Origin: Lachnospiraceae bacterium
GTDB taxonomy: Bacteria > Bacillota > Clostridia > Lachnospirales > Lachnospiraceae
Assembly (NCBI GenBank): GCA_017450065.1
Contig: JAFSYI010000064.1
Coordinates: 1 to 45,939 of the forward strand
Direction: 5' to 3'
Length of the DNA: 45,939 nt
Shown: positions 16,581-25,100 of the stretch, in pieces
How positions within the stretch are numbered: position 1 is the stretch's first letter
How the letters are laid out: each line of letters opens with the position of its first letter
Notes under the pieces: generated by a model
What the model was told of the DNA's origin: nothing
The model's input: the letters and a program-made list of their open reading frames with translations, nothing else
Databases searched by the model: none
Made by a program: the position numbers and the translations under genes

Positions 16581-18172
16581 GCTTTCTTCTGACGGTATTT
16601 AGCAGGCGACGTGCCAAACTGTTTTTTGAAAACATAGCTGAAATAGGTAGGCTCTTCATATCCTACCATCCCTGCGATAACATAGCTCTTTTCATCAGTT
16701 TCCTGAAGCAGCCTCACCGCTTCTTCCATTCTCACCCTGGTAAGGTATGCGACGAAATTCATTCCCGTCTCCTTCTTGAAAACTGTCGAGAAGTACGTTG
16801 TACCTACGCCAAGATGTGAACAGAGCATATCGACATTCAGGGACGAATCGGCATAATGCTCCCTGATAAACGCCTCCGCTTTCTCTCCCAACAGCCTGGT
16901 CGCACCGAGACGTTCCGCTCCTATCGCCTCCTGCAGCCTGCCGCACAGCTCGCTCAGCCACTCTGCTATCTCATCAAAGGAATGGAACCTGTCTATCTTA
17001 TCAAGCAGTTCCTTAGTGCTCTCCCAGTTGGCTTCAAGCCTGTAGGTGACCGCCACACGGGTAAGCTCAATTATGATCTCCGTACAGTACAGCCTAAGCT
17101 GAGGCATCGAAGCGGACAGCTTCTTAAGATGACCTGTAACCTCATTCACGGCCTCTTTGAGAGAAGCTGCATCGCCTACCTTTATCTCAGTTATAAGCTT
17201 ACGCATCAGATCCTCGTCTATTGTGAGAACTTCACTGTTTCTGGGTTCCACATCATCTATATATATCGCCTGATCCCCGGGCATCAGTATCCTGTATCCC
17301 ACTGCTTCCCTTGCCTCTGCAAAGGACCGCGGGATATCCCGGACGTTACCGTATACCCTTCCTATACCCGCCGATGTATCAAGACCGTACTGCTTCCTCG
17401 CGAGCTTGCAGATCTGGTCCATCCTGGCAATAAAGCCCTTATGCTCCTGCGTGCTCTTAAAACCGGCAATAACAACAACCGTACCGAGATAATTGATGCA
17501 GATATAATTTCCGGATCCCTCCAGACGTTCCTGAGTAAGATTCTTAAGAGATATTCCGAGAAGTCCGGGATTAAGCGGCTGCATGTTCTGTGTATCCTCT
17601 TCTATCTCCAGTACTCCGGTCGTGTAGAAGGCATCCTCCAGAGATATTCCGTAATCCTGAGGTCCTCTCTGTATCTGTTCAACGGTAAGATGCCCCTCCA
17701 GAAGTCCCACCATGAACTGCTCCTTCAGTACCGGAAGGCTCTCTTCGTAGAATTTCCTAAGCCTTTCTATGTTATGTCGCCTGTCAAAATCCTCATCCAG
17801 TCTTTCCCTTATCTTAAGGAAAACCCTGATAAGCTCTTCCGAATTTATCGGCTTTAGAATATATTCCTCCGCTCCGAGCCTGACAGCCTCCTGAGCATAC
17901 TCAAATTCATCATATCCCGAGAAAATGATTATCCTTACATCCGGCATTATTTCCTTAAGCCTTCGGCAGAAGGTCAATCCGTCCATGAAGGGCATGTGAA
18001 TATCCGTAAGCACCACATCAGGAGCGCACTGCTCCGCCTTTTCCAGAGCGTCCTCTCCGTTATCGGCTTTTGCGACCACACTGTATCCTATCTCTTCCCA
18101 GTTAATACAGCCTGCAATGGCTTCTCTGGCTTCTTCCTCATCATCAACAAGCATAACCTTATACAGGTTCAT
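16577..18172 (-). CDS. YesN-type response regulator, AraC family
   Basis: 531 residues from the ATG behind AGGAGG; a TTG two codons upstream is not preferred. The receiver domain has the acid pocket VDDEE, the phosphorylation site LTDIHMP (D57) and K in LKPINSEE. A long middle segment contains a degenerate GGDEF-like or helical linker typical of large YesN proteins. The C-terminal AraC domain has two helix-turn-helix units: SSLNVDMLCSHLGVGTTYFS and SYVIAGMVGYEEPTYFSYVF. AraC-type regulators bind paired direct repeats near -35; such repeats lie before the chvE gene (23615-23653). Likely target: the monosaccharide importer operon. Confidence 0.93.
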   Translation of the reverse strand: MNLYKVMLVDDEEEAREAIAGCINWEEIGYSVVAKADNGEDALEKAEQCAPDVVLTDIHMPFMDGLTFCRRLKEIMPDVRIIIFSGYDEFEYAQEAVRLGAEEYILKPINSEELIRVFLKIRERLDEDFDRRHNIERLRKFYEESLPVLKEQFMVGLLEGHLTVEQIQRGPQDYGISLEDAFYTTGVLEIEEDTQNMQPLNPGLLGISLKNLTQERLEGSGNYICINYLGTVVVIAGFKSTQEHKGFIARMDQICKLARKQYGLDTSAGIGRVYGNVRDIPRSFAEAREAVGYRILMPGDQAIYIDDVEPRNSEVLTIDEDLMRKLITEIKVGDAASLKEAVNEVTGHLKKLSASMPQLRLYCTEIIIELTRVAVTYRLEANWESTKELLDKIDRFHSFDEIAEWLSELCGRLQEAIGAERLGATRLLGEKAEAFIREHYADSSLNVDMLCSHLGVGTTYFSTVFKKETGMNFVAYLTRVRMEEAVRLLQETDEKSYVIAGMVGYEEPTYFSYVFKKQFGTSPAKYRQKKA

Positions 18173-18264
18173 TCCCAATCCTCCTAATATATTTCAGCCT
18201 TCTTATTTATGCCATCAGGACTCCACCTCTTCGCGGTACCTCTCATGACAAAAGCCTGCGGCAG

Positions 18265-19491
18265 TTACTGAAAAAGCTGTTCTTTTGTATAATACCCGCC
18301 TCCGATAAGTATCTCCTCATAATTATCTTCATCAATGATCACAGGGTCACAGAGATATGCAGGTACCGTAAGTACATTATTATTGTATTGGAATGTATCA
18401 TTGATCTCGGGTTCGCTGTTTTCAAGCAGCGCCTGGACCATTGTCACACACTTGGCCGCAAGTATCCTCGTATCCTTATATATGGTCATTCCCTGCCTGC
18501 CCTCGGCTATATTCCTTATCGCATTCTTCTCGGCATCCTGCCCGGTTATCAGCGGGAGGCTGTCTTCTGCAAATCCCGCATTCTTCCATGCCTTCAGGAT
18601 ACCGTATGCGAATCCGTCGAAGGCCGAGCAGGCTATATCCAGATCGCCGTTCTGATAATACTCCTTAATAAGTTCGGAACACTTTCCCTGTGCGGTATCC
18701 TCTGACCATCTTAAGATGCAGGTTTCGTAGAATGATGTCCTTCCCGATCTGCATACCAGCGTGCCGTCATCCAGATAAGGCTTAAGCACCTCCATAAGGC
18801 CTTTATACAGAAACAGGGCGTTGTTATCATCCGGGGAACCCATAAAGAACTCAATGGTATACGATCTTCCCGACTCCGATGCCTCCTTAAGTTTCATCTG
18901 ATCGCTTATAAATTCTCCGATAAGGGTCCCGACCTTCTTATTGTCGAAGGAAGCATAGTATGATACAGCATCCGTATCCATCAACAGCCTGTCGTAGGCT
19001 ATTACGGATATCCCGTTATCCTTCGCTTTTTTCAGGACATCCACCAGCCTGGTCGAATCTATGGAAGAGATAACGAGACAGTCCGCTTCATTACGGATCA
19101 TTGATTCTATCTGGCTGACCTGAAGCTCTATATCATCATCCGCATACTGAAGATCCACCTCGTATCCCAGAGTCTCAAGTCTCGCCTTTATGCTCATGCC
19201 GTCATTTATCCAGCGTTCAGAAGTCTTTGTGGGCATGGCAACGCCCACCCTCTTGGCAGGGATGGCGCCCTCATCTCTTCCTTCATACACGGAAGCCAGG
19301 CCTTCAATCTCGCTCTCCGTATATGCATCCGCTCCATATCCCGGAGCAGACGGGGCTTTACCTGCATTGTCATCCTTCCCGCCTGAATGTGCGCAACCCA
19401 TGCACATAAGCACCGGGATCAGTATAATAAATATCACAGTAAGTCTTGTCTTCATGAATATTATAATAACACAAAAAAGCTGTCTTTTCAT
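18265..19491 (-). CDS. second ChvE-like multiple-monosaccharide binding lipoprotein
   Basis: 408 residues from the first ATG, 396 from the second (19455). From the second Met the signal reads MKTRLTVIFIILIPVLMCMGC, a lipobox ending MGC. The body parallels the chvE product closely: GVAMPTKTSERWINDG, LQYADDDIELQVSQIESMI, VIAYDRLLMDTDAVSYYASFDN, FFMGSPDDNNALFLY, LITGQDAE and GGYYTKEQL. It is therefore a duplicated substrate receptor for the same ABC channel, perhaps with a different sugar preference, or a sensor for the adjacent YesMN pair. A terminator hairpin (19473-19507) contains the first ATG in its loop, so translation or transcription entry may be controlled. The start is unresolved. Confidence 0.85.
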   Translation of the reverse strand: MKRQLFCVIIIFMKTRLTVIFIILIPVLMCMGCAHSGGKDDNAGKAPSAPGYGADAYTESEIEGLASVYEGRDEGAIPAKRVGVAMPTKTSERWINDGMSIKARLETLGYEVDLQYADDDIELQVSQIESMIRNEADCLVISSIDSTRLVDVLKKAKDNGISVIAYDRLLMDTDAVSYYASFDNKKVGTLIGEFISDQMKLKEASESGRSYTIEFFMGSPDDNNALFLYKGLMEVLKPYLDDGTLVCRSGRTSFYETCILRWSEDTAQGKCSELIKEYYQNGDLDIACSAFDGFAYGILKAWKNAGFAEDSLPLITGQDAEKNAIRNIAEGRQGMTIYKDTRILAAKCVTMVQALLENSEPEINDTFQYNNNVLTVPAYLCDPVIIDEDNYEEILIGGGYYTKEQLFQ

Positions 19492-19507
19492 CAGAAGAGA
19501 CAGCTTT
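19473..19507 (-). terminator. terminator/attenuator between mmsB and the second chvE
   Basis: On the minus strand AAAGCTGTCT (19507-19498) pairs with AGACAGCTTT (19485-19476), loop of 12, then a run of six Ts: a sound intrinsic terminator just after the permease stop. It overlaps the possible first ATG of the next gene, so it may work as an attenuator rather than a full stop. Confidence 0.75.
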
Positions 19508-19531
19508 CCTGCTTAAATGCTTTAATAAGTC

Positions 19532-20707
19532 TTAACCTTTTTTACGTTTTGAAAGTACGTCCATGGTTACGGCGCCCAGAAGAACCGCACCCTTTACTAT
19601 CTTCTGGATATCTGTGGACCATCCGAAGAGGGACATACCGTTGTTAAGGATACCCATTACGAAAGCTCCGACTACAGCTCCGACTATCGTACCTGCACCA
19701 CCTGCAACCGCAGCGCCTCCGATATAGCATGATGCGATCGCATCCATCTCGAAACCGTCACCTGCCTTAGGCGTTGCCGAACCGTTTCTGGCTGCAAGGA
19801 CTATACCTGCAAGAGCTGAAAGTACGCCCATGTTAACGTATACCCAGAAAAATACCTTGTTGGTATCGATACCGGACAGATTGGCTGCCTTACGGTTACC
19901 GCCGAGAGCATAGATCTGGCGGCCTGCCACCGTCTTGCTTGTTATAAATCCGTATATGGCGATCAGGATCACCATTATAAGAAGCACAAACGGAAGTCCG
20001 TTGTATCTTGCCAGCTTATAGAAGAAGAACCATATGATAAACAGCATAACACCAAGCTTGGTAGCTGTCTGCCATGTCGGGTTTACCGCAAAGTTGTATT
20101 TCTTCTTGGTAGCAATGCTTCTAAGCTCGGAAACCACGAGGGCAACTGATGCAATGACCGCTACAAATATACTTACAAGATCCAAAGTTCCGTCTCCAAA
20201 CGGTATCTTTATTACCGGAAGGAAGCCGGCTCCTATGAAGTTGTATGACTGATCGAAGGGACCCTTTGTCTGTGCCTGGAGCAGTGTATAGGTAAGACCA
20301 CGGCCCATAAGCATTGTTGCCAGAGTCACAACGAAAGGCGGTATTCCAAGATATGCAATAAAGAATCCTGCAAAAATACCTGTCAGAAGACCTACAAGAA
20401 GTGCCGCTATGATAGCGATCCACATATTCATCTTAAGGTCTATCATGATGATACCCGCAACCGAGCCGCAGACAGCTACTACAGATCCTACACCCAGATC
20501 GATGTTACCGGTAAGTACACACAGCAGCATACCTATAGCCAGGATAACAACATAACCGTTCTGCATTATAAGGTTGTTGATATTCATGGGCGAAAGATTC
20601 GCACCCTTTGTTAACACAGCAAAAATCAGATAAATTGCTATCAGGGCAAAAAACATTCCGTACTGTTTCATGTCCATTTTGACAATTTTTTTATTCTTAG
20701 TTTCCAT
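19532..20707 (-). CDS. mmsB: multiple-monosaccharide ABC transporter permease MmsB/GguB
   Basis: 391-residue membrane subunit of the CUT2-type monosaccharide importer. It has about ten hydrophobic segments, starting MFFALIAIYLIFAVLTKG, with the conserved VLTGNIDLGVGSVVAVCGS, GIFAGFFIAYLGIPPFVVTLATMLMGRG and GGNRKAANLSGIDTNKV segments of the BPD_transp_2 family. It is the channel through which sugar bound by ChvE passes. The start overlaps the stop of the ATPase gene by 11 bases. CUT2 systems use one permease gene as a homodimer, consistent with a single copy here. Confidence 0.93.
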   Translation of the reverse strand: METKNKKIVKMDMKQYGMFFALIAIYLIFAVLTKGANLSPMNINNLIMQNGYVVILAIGMLLCVLTGNIDLGVGSVVAVCGSVAGIIMIDLKMNMWIAIIAALLVGLLTGIFAGFFIAYLGIPPFVVTLATMLMGRGLTYTLLQAQTKGPFDQSYNFIGAGFLPVIKIPFGDGTLDLVSIFVAVIASVALVVSELRSIATKKKYNFAVNPTWQTATKLGVMLFIIWFFFYKLARYNGLPFVLLIMVILIAIYGFITSKTVAGRQIYALGGNRKAANLSGIDTNKVFFWVYVNMGVLSALAGIVLAARNGSATPKAGDGFEMDAIASCYIGGAAVAGGAGTIVGAVVGAFVMGILNNGMSLFGWSTDIQKIVKGAVLLGAVTMDVLSKRKKG

Positions 20708-22262
20708 CTTCGTCTCCCTTCCTGTTATGAGCCATAATACACTGCATAATCCTCTCCTGCGTTACCTCTTCGCTGGTGAGCTCTCCTGCGATCTCTCCTT
20801 CATTTATTACATACAGCCTGTCACAGGTTCCGATTATCTCCTGCATTTCTGAGGATATTACTATTATGGCCTTTCCGGCCTTTGCCAGTTCATTGATGAC
20901 ACAGTAGATCTCATATTTGGCACCTACATCAATACCTCTTGTAGGCTCATCCATTATAAGCACATCCGGCTGTGTCAGCATCCATTTAGCAATGACAACC
21001 TTCTGCTGGTTACCGCCGGACAGCGATCCTACTACCTGTTTGATGGAATTAGCTTTGACATTTATCCTCTTCTTATATTCCTGTGCTGCCAATATCTCTT
21101 CATTTGCATTTATAACTCCATGCTTTGAAAAGAACTGCGGCCTTGCGGCTATTGCCATATTCTCCTTGATATCTGCTATAAGATTAAGTCCGTACGTCTT
21201 ACGGTCCTCGGAGATATAGGCAATCTTGGCTGCTATGGCATCCTTTACATTTCTTATCTTGACTTCATTGCCGTTTACCAAAACCTGTCCCGATATCTTC
21301 TGACCGTAGCTTCGTCCGAAAATACTCATCGCAAGCTCAGTCCGGCCCGCGCCCATAAGTCCTGCGAGTCCGACTACTTCTCCGGCACGGACCTTGATGT
21401 TTATGTTCTTAAGCACCTGTCTGTTTTCGTCATCCGGATGAAATACGTTCCAGTTCTTCACTTCAAAAATAACCTTTCCAAGCATTATATTCTCACGCTT
21501 GGGATAGCGGTTCGTCATCTCACGGCCTACCATAGCCTTTATGACTCTGTCTTCTGTATATTCGTCCCGTCCTTTGACCAGGGTTTCTATACTCTTGCCG
21601 TCACGGATTATCGTTATGGAATCCGAAACATACTCTATCTCATTAAGCTTGTGTGAAATAATGATAGATGTTATACCCTGTCTTTTAAGCTCAAGCATGA
21701 TATCCAGAAGCTTCTGGCTCTCTTCATCATTAAGTGCCGCCGTCGGCTCGTCTAAGATAAGCAGCTCCACCTTCTTGGCCATTGCCTTGGCTATCTCTAT
21801 AAGCTGCTGCTTTCCTACACCGAGGCTGTTAACGGGTACATTTACATCCTCATGCTCAAGGCCTACCCTGGCAAGCACTTCCTGCGCACGGCGTCTCGTC
21901 TCAGTCCAGTCGATAACGCCCTTCATACTGGTACGCTCATTGCCCAGGAAAACATTCTCCGCAACGGACAGCAAGGGACTGAGAGCCAGTTCCTGATGTA
22001 TAATAACTATTCCCTTTGCTTCCGAATCTCTCAGATTATGGAATGCGCATTTCTCACCCTTGTATATGATGTCACCCTCGTAAGTACCATGTGGATAAAC
22101 GCCTGAAAGGACATTCATGAGCGTTGACTTACCGGCTCCGTTCTCGCCGCAGAGAGCGTGTATCTCGCCCTTCTTAACCTTGATATTGACATCATCAAGA
22201 GCCTTCACTCCGGAGAACTCTTTAGTTATGTGGTTCATTTCCAAGATGATGTTATCCGACAT
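20697..22262 (-). CDS. mmsA: multiple-monosaccharide ABC transporter ATPase MmsA/GguA
   Basis: 521 residues with two fused ABC cassettes, as usual for CUT2 importers. The N-terminal cassette has Walker A GENGAGKST and Walker B LLILDEPTAAL; the C-terminal cassette has a degenerate Walker A (GLMGAGRTEL), a signature SLSGGNQQKVVIAKWM and Walker B VLIMDEPTRGID. The N-terminal signature is weak (NSLGVGKQQLIEIAKAM), as in this family. It energises import through MmsB. An AGGAGC ribosome site precedes the ATG. The gene follows chvE across a hairpin that probably lowers its expression relative to the binding protein. Confidence 0.95.
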   Translation of the reverse strand: MSDNIILEMNHITKEFSGVKALDDVNIKVKKGEIHALCGENGAGKSTLMNVLSGVYPHGTYEGDIIYKGEKCAFHNLRDSEAKGIVIIHQELALSPLLSVAENVFLGNERTSMKGVIDWTETRRRAQEVLARVGLEHEDVNVPVNSLGVGKQQLIEIAKAMAKKVELLILDEPTAALNDEESQKLLDIMLELKRQGITSIIISHKLNEIEYVSDSITIIRDGKSIETLVKGRDEYTEDRVIKAMVGREMTNRYPKRENIMLGKVIFEVKNWNVFHPDDENRQVLKNINIKVRAGEVVGLAGLMGAGRTELAMSIFGRSYGQKISGQVLVNGNEVKIRNVKDAIAAKIAYISEDRKTYGLNLIADIKENMAIAARPQFFSKHGVINANEEILAAQEYKKRINVKANSIKQVVGSLSGGNQQKVVIAKWMLTQPDVLIMDEPTRGIDVGAKYEIYCVINELAKAGKAIIVISSEMQEIIGTCDRLYVINEGEIAGELTSEEVTQERIMQCIMAHNRKGDEDGN

Positions 22263-22291
22263 CTTTAAGCTCCTTATTCTTTCATTCTTAT

Positions 22292-22320
22292 AAAACGGGT
22301 GGCAGCTTATGCCGCCACCC
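22292..22320 (-). terminator. intra-operon hairpin after chvE
   Basis: GGGTGGC and GCCACCC (22314-22320 and 22297-22303, read on the minus strand) form a strong stem with TTTT following. It lies between the binding-protein gene and the ATPase gene; such hairpins commonly protect the upstream message and let only part of transcription continue. Confidence 0.65.
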
Positions 22321-22353
22321 TATTTGGTTTTCAGGTTATCGGTCCGTACTATA

Positions 22354-23523
22354 TCAGTCTGCTAACTGATCCTCTGTATAGTAACCGCTGTCGATAAGTA
22401 CTTCCTTGTAGTTGTCCTTGTCAACCGGGATAGGCTCGCAAAGGTATGAAGGAACTGTGATCTTACCGTTGTTGTACTGATCTGTATCATTGATCTCAGG
22501 CTCTGAACCTTCAAGAACTGCCTGTACCATTGTAACGCACTTCTCAGCAAGGAGTCTTGTATCCTTTGAGATAGACATTGTCTGCTTACCTGAGATGATG
22601 TGCTTGGTAGCCATAAGCTCTGCATCCTGTCCTGTGATCATCGGCCAGTTGGCATCTGTGTAACCTGCGCCTTCAAGAGCTGACATACATCCGTATGAAA
22701 GTCCGTCGAAAGCTGATGCGATGATGTCAAGATCTTCATCTGCATAGTACCTTGTAAGGATATCCTCACATCTCTTCATAGCTGTCTGCTGATCCCATCT
22801 TAAGGTGTTGTTGTCATCGAACTCGATCTGTCCTGACTTGCAGACAAGCGATCCGTCATCAAGCAGAGGCTGGATCTGCTCCATAAGACCTGCATAAAGC
22901 ATATGAGCGTTGTTATCATCGGGTGAACCCATGAAGAGCTCGATAGTCTTGGGATCATCCTTTGTAGCACCGCAGTGCTCAACGATGTATTCACCGATCT
23001 TGGTACCAACCCCCTTGTTATCGAATGTTGCATAGTATGAAACAGCATCTGTGTTCATAAGAAGACGGTCATAAGCGATAACAGGAATACCTGCATCCTT
23101 AGCCTGAGCCTCAACGTTTACAAGAGCGTCAGAGTCGATAGCTGCGATAACGAGACAGTTAGCGCCTGCTGCGATCATGTTCTCGATCTGTGAAACCTGA
23201 GCCTGTACATCATCCTCTGCGTACTGAAGGTCTACTTCATAACCAAGCTTCTCAAGCTGTTCCTTCATGTTTGCACCGTCGTGCATCCATCTCTCTGATG
23301 ACTGGGTAGGCATTGCGACTGCAACCTTCTTGCCTGCGCCCGATGCCTCTGCTGCGGGTGCTGTTGCATCCGATCCTGCATCTGCTGCAGGTTCTGCTGC
23401 ATCTGCTGCGGGTGCTGCCGCATCTGCTGCGGGTGCTGCGGGTGCTGCTGCCTGACCGCATCCTGCAAGTAAAGATGCAACTACTGCTGCGCTCATGATG
23501 ACACTGAGTAATTTCTTTTTCAT
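22354..23523 (-). CDS. chvE: ChvE-type multiple-monosaccharide binding lipoprotein
   Basis: 389 residues. The signal MKKKLLSVIMSAAVVASLLAGC gives a lipobox (LAGC). An Ala/Pro/Asp/Glu-rich linker of about 45 residues (repeats of APAADA) then spaces the domain from the membrane. The binding domain is typical ChvE: VAVAMPTQSSERWMHDG, LQYAEDDVQAQVSQIENMI, AYDRLLMNTDAVSYYATFDN, ELFMGSPDDNNAHMLY, MITGQDAEL. Relatives bind arabinose, xylose, galactose or glucose. Uniform codon choice and AGGAGG-like site (AAAGGAGGAAATAAT before ATG) suggest very high expression. It heads the mmsAB operon, with a palindrome and putative activator repeats upstream. Confidence 0.93.
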   Translation of the reverse strand: MKKKLLSVIMSAAVVASLLAGCGQAAAPAAPAADAAAPAADAAEPAADAGSDATAPAAEASGAGKKVAVAMPTQSSERWMHDGANMKEQLEKLGYEVDLQYAEDDVQAQVSQIENMIAAGANCLVIAAIDSDALVNVEAQAKDAGIPVIAYDRLLMNTDAVSYYATFDNKGVGTKIGEYIVEHCGATKDDPKTIELFMGSPDDNNAHMLYAGLMEQIQPLLDDGSLVCKSGQIEFDDNNTLRWDQQTAMKRCEDILTRYYADEDLDIIASAFDGLSYGCMSALEGAGYTDANWPMITGQDAELMATKHIISGKQTMSISKDTRLLAEKCVTMVQAVLEGSEPEINDTDQYNNGKITVPSYLCEPIPVDKDNYKEVLIDSGYYTEDQLAD

Positions 23524-23546
23524 ATTATTTCCTCCTTTTTAAACCG

Positions 23547-23560
23547 GTGACATATGTCAC
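23547..23560. promoter_or_regulatory. 14-base perfect palindrome in the chvE leader
   Basis: GTGACATATGTCAC is a perfect dyad lying about 25-35 bases before the chvE ATG and downstream of the inferred transcription start. A repressor bound here would block transcription; as RNA it would form only a short stem. No matching regulator can be named from the window. Confidence 0.5.
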
Positions 23561-23595
23561 ACACTCTTCAGCTATCACTATATCAGGGAGGTGTC

Positions 23596-23653
23596 ATTAT
23601 AAAAATATAAAATCATTCACAGAAGATTAATATTTCTTCATAATTTATTCACA
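23596..23653 (-). promoter_or_regulatory. chvE promoter with paired TGTGAAT activator repeats
   Basis: On the minus strand, TATAAT (23601-23596) has no recognisable -35. Instead TGTGAAT occurs at 23621-23615, overlapping the -35 position, and again at 23653-23647, 32 bases (three helical turns) upstream. A missing -35 plus phased direct repeats is what an AraC-type activator such as the YesN homologue encoded downstream would need. The linkage is inferred. Confidence 0.5.
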
Positions 23654-23656
23654 AAC

Positions 23657-23683
23657 AAAAAGAAGGCATCATGACCTGCCTTC
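23657..23683 (-). terminator. terminator of the sigH operon
   Basis: On the minus strand GAAGGCA (23683-23677) pairs with TGCCTTC (23668-23662) and is followed by TTTTT. The sigH stop codon lies in the loop, so coding end and terminator overlap. Confidence 0.82.
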
Positions 23684-24301
23684 CTCCTTAAGTATCTTTT
23701 TTATCTTACCCTTCAGCCTTGACAGGGCATTGTCAGTGGATTTCTCATCCTTACCCAGGACCCTGGCTATCTGAACGTATGACATCCCGGTAACATACAG
23801 ATCAAGCACCTGCTTCTCAAACGAACTTAAGCTCTCTTCTATCTTCTGTTCAAGGCCTTCCACATTTTCCCTGTCGATGATCATCTCTTCGGGACTTAAT
23901 GAACCGGACGGGGAAAGTGAATCAATAAGGTATTTATCATCATCCCGTTCATCGTCCGACACATTCCCGTAAAGGGAGATATAATTATTAAGAGGGATGT
24001 GCTTTTGCCGTCTCGATGCCTGTACGGCTGTATATATCTGTCTGGAGATACACAGTTCCGCAAAGGTATAGAAACTGGCATCACGGCCTGCGTCATAATC
24101 ACGGACTGCCTTGAAGAGGCCGATCATGCCCTCCTGGATAAGGTCATCATTATCAGCACCGAGAATAAACATGGACCTTGCCTTACTCCTGACAAGGTCT
24201 TTATATTTCTCCATAAGATAGTCAGCAACCTCGCCGTCACCGTCACGGGATCTCATGATCAGTTCAATATCTGACAGTTCTTCATATTTATCGGAATTCA
24301 T
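23669..24301 (-). CDS. sigH: RNA polymerase sigma factor SigH (Spo0H-like)
   Basis: 210-residue sigma-70 family factor. Region 2 is seen in DYLMEKYKDLVRSKARSMF, DDLIQEGMIGLFKAVRDYD and SFYTFAELCISRQIYTAV; region 4 in LSSFEKQVLDLYVTGMSYVQIARVLGKDEKSTDNALSRLKGKI. This is the pattern of SigH, which drives transition-state and early sporulation or competence genes in Bacilli and Clostridia. Its place right after rlmB (three bases) in the cysE-cysS-mrnC-rlmB string is the conserved Firmicute location. The yacP gene that often sits between rlmB and sigH is absent. Whether this organism sporulates cannot be said. Confidence 0.93.
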   Translation of the reverse strand: MNSDKYEELSDIELIMRSRDGDGEVADYLMEKYKDLVRSKARSMFILGADNDDLIQEGMIGLFKAVRDYDAGRDASFYTFAELCISRQIYTAVQASRRQKHIPLNNYISLYGNVSDDERDDDKYLIDSLSPSGSLSPEEMIIDRENVEGLEQKIEESLSSFEKQVLDLYVTGMSYVQIARVLGKDEKSTDNALSRLKGKIKKILKEEGRS

Positions 24302-24304
24302 GGG

Positions 24305-25051
24305 CTATTCTCCGGCCATTCTCTGCCTTACGATCTCATAAGCGAGGACACCTGCGGCAACCGATGCGTTAAGAGAATCTATATCCCCCTTCATCGGGAT
24401 GGATGCCACGTAATCGCATTTCTCCTTAACAAGCCTTGATACGCCCTCACCTTCAGCGCCTATAACAAGACCGATAGGACCTGTCAGATTCTGTTTATAC
24501 ATGACTTCTCCGCCCATATCCGCACATACGAACCAAAGGCCCTCCTTCTTAAGGTCTTCTATGGTCTTACTCATATTGGTCACCTTGGCCACCGGCGTGT
24601 AATTAAGGGCCCCCGCAGAGGTACGTGCGACTGTAGCCGTAAGGCCGACTGCACGGTTCTTGGGAATTATGACCCCATGGGCTCCGCACAGATTGGCCGT
24701 CCTTATTATTGCTCCGAGATTATGGGGATCAACAATATTATCAAGAAGAAAAATGAAGGGATCCTCGCCCTTCTCTCTTGCCTTATCCAGAATATCACTG
24801 ACATCCGCATACTCATAAGCGGCTGACCGGGCTATGACGCCCTGATGATGTCCGGTACTGCTAAGCTGATCCAGCCTTTCCTTATCGACAAACTTTATGA
24901 TCGCATCAGTCTTTCTTGCTTCACGTTTGATGGTTGATACGGGACCGTCCTGACAGCCGTCCAGGATATAGAGCCTGTCTATAGGCCTGCCCGACCGCAG
25001 GGCTTCCAGAACAGCATTTCTTCCTTCTATATATATTTCTTCATATAACAT
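24305..25051 (-). CDS. rlmB: 23S rRNA 2'-O-methyltransferase RlmB (TrmH family)
   Basis: 248-residue SpoU/TrmH methyltransferase. An N-terminal substrate-binding part (IEGRNAVLEALRSGRPID) is followed by the knotted SAM domain: LLDNIVDPHNLGAIIRTANLCG, GLVIGAEGEGVSRL and DSLNASVAAGVLAYE. RlmB methylates the ribose of G2251 in 23S rRNA (E. coli numbering); some Firmicute homologues act on nearby sites. It belongs to the cysS-mrnC-rlmB-sigH string, with a 49-base gap after mrnC. Confidence 0.92.
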   Translation of the reverse strand: MLYEEIYIEGRNAVLEALRSGRPIDRLYILDGCQDGPVSTIKREARKTDAIIKFVDKERLDQLSSTGHHQGVIARSAAYEYADVSDILDKAREKGEDPFIFLLDNIVDPHNLGAIIRTANLCGAHGVIIPKNRAVGLTATVARTSAGALNYTPVAKVTNMSKTIEDLKKEGLWFVCADMGGEVMYKQNLTGPIGLVIGAEGEGVSRLVKEKCDYVASIPMKGDIDSLNASVAAGVLAYEIVRQRMAGE

Positions 25052-25100
25052 GGCCTTCTCCGCTAAATAAGTTTACATAATATGTCATTTGTGAAACATC

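Noticed and set aside
16856-17857. 333-codon plus-strand open frame
   Set aside because: Lies antisense to the YesN regulator; low-complexity reading with no family resemblance. Shadow frame.
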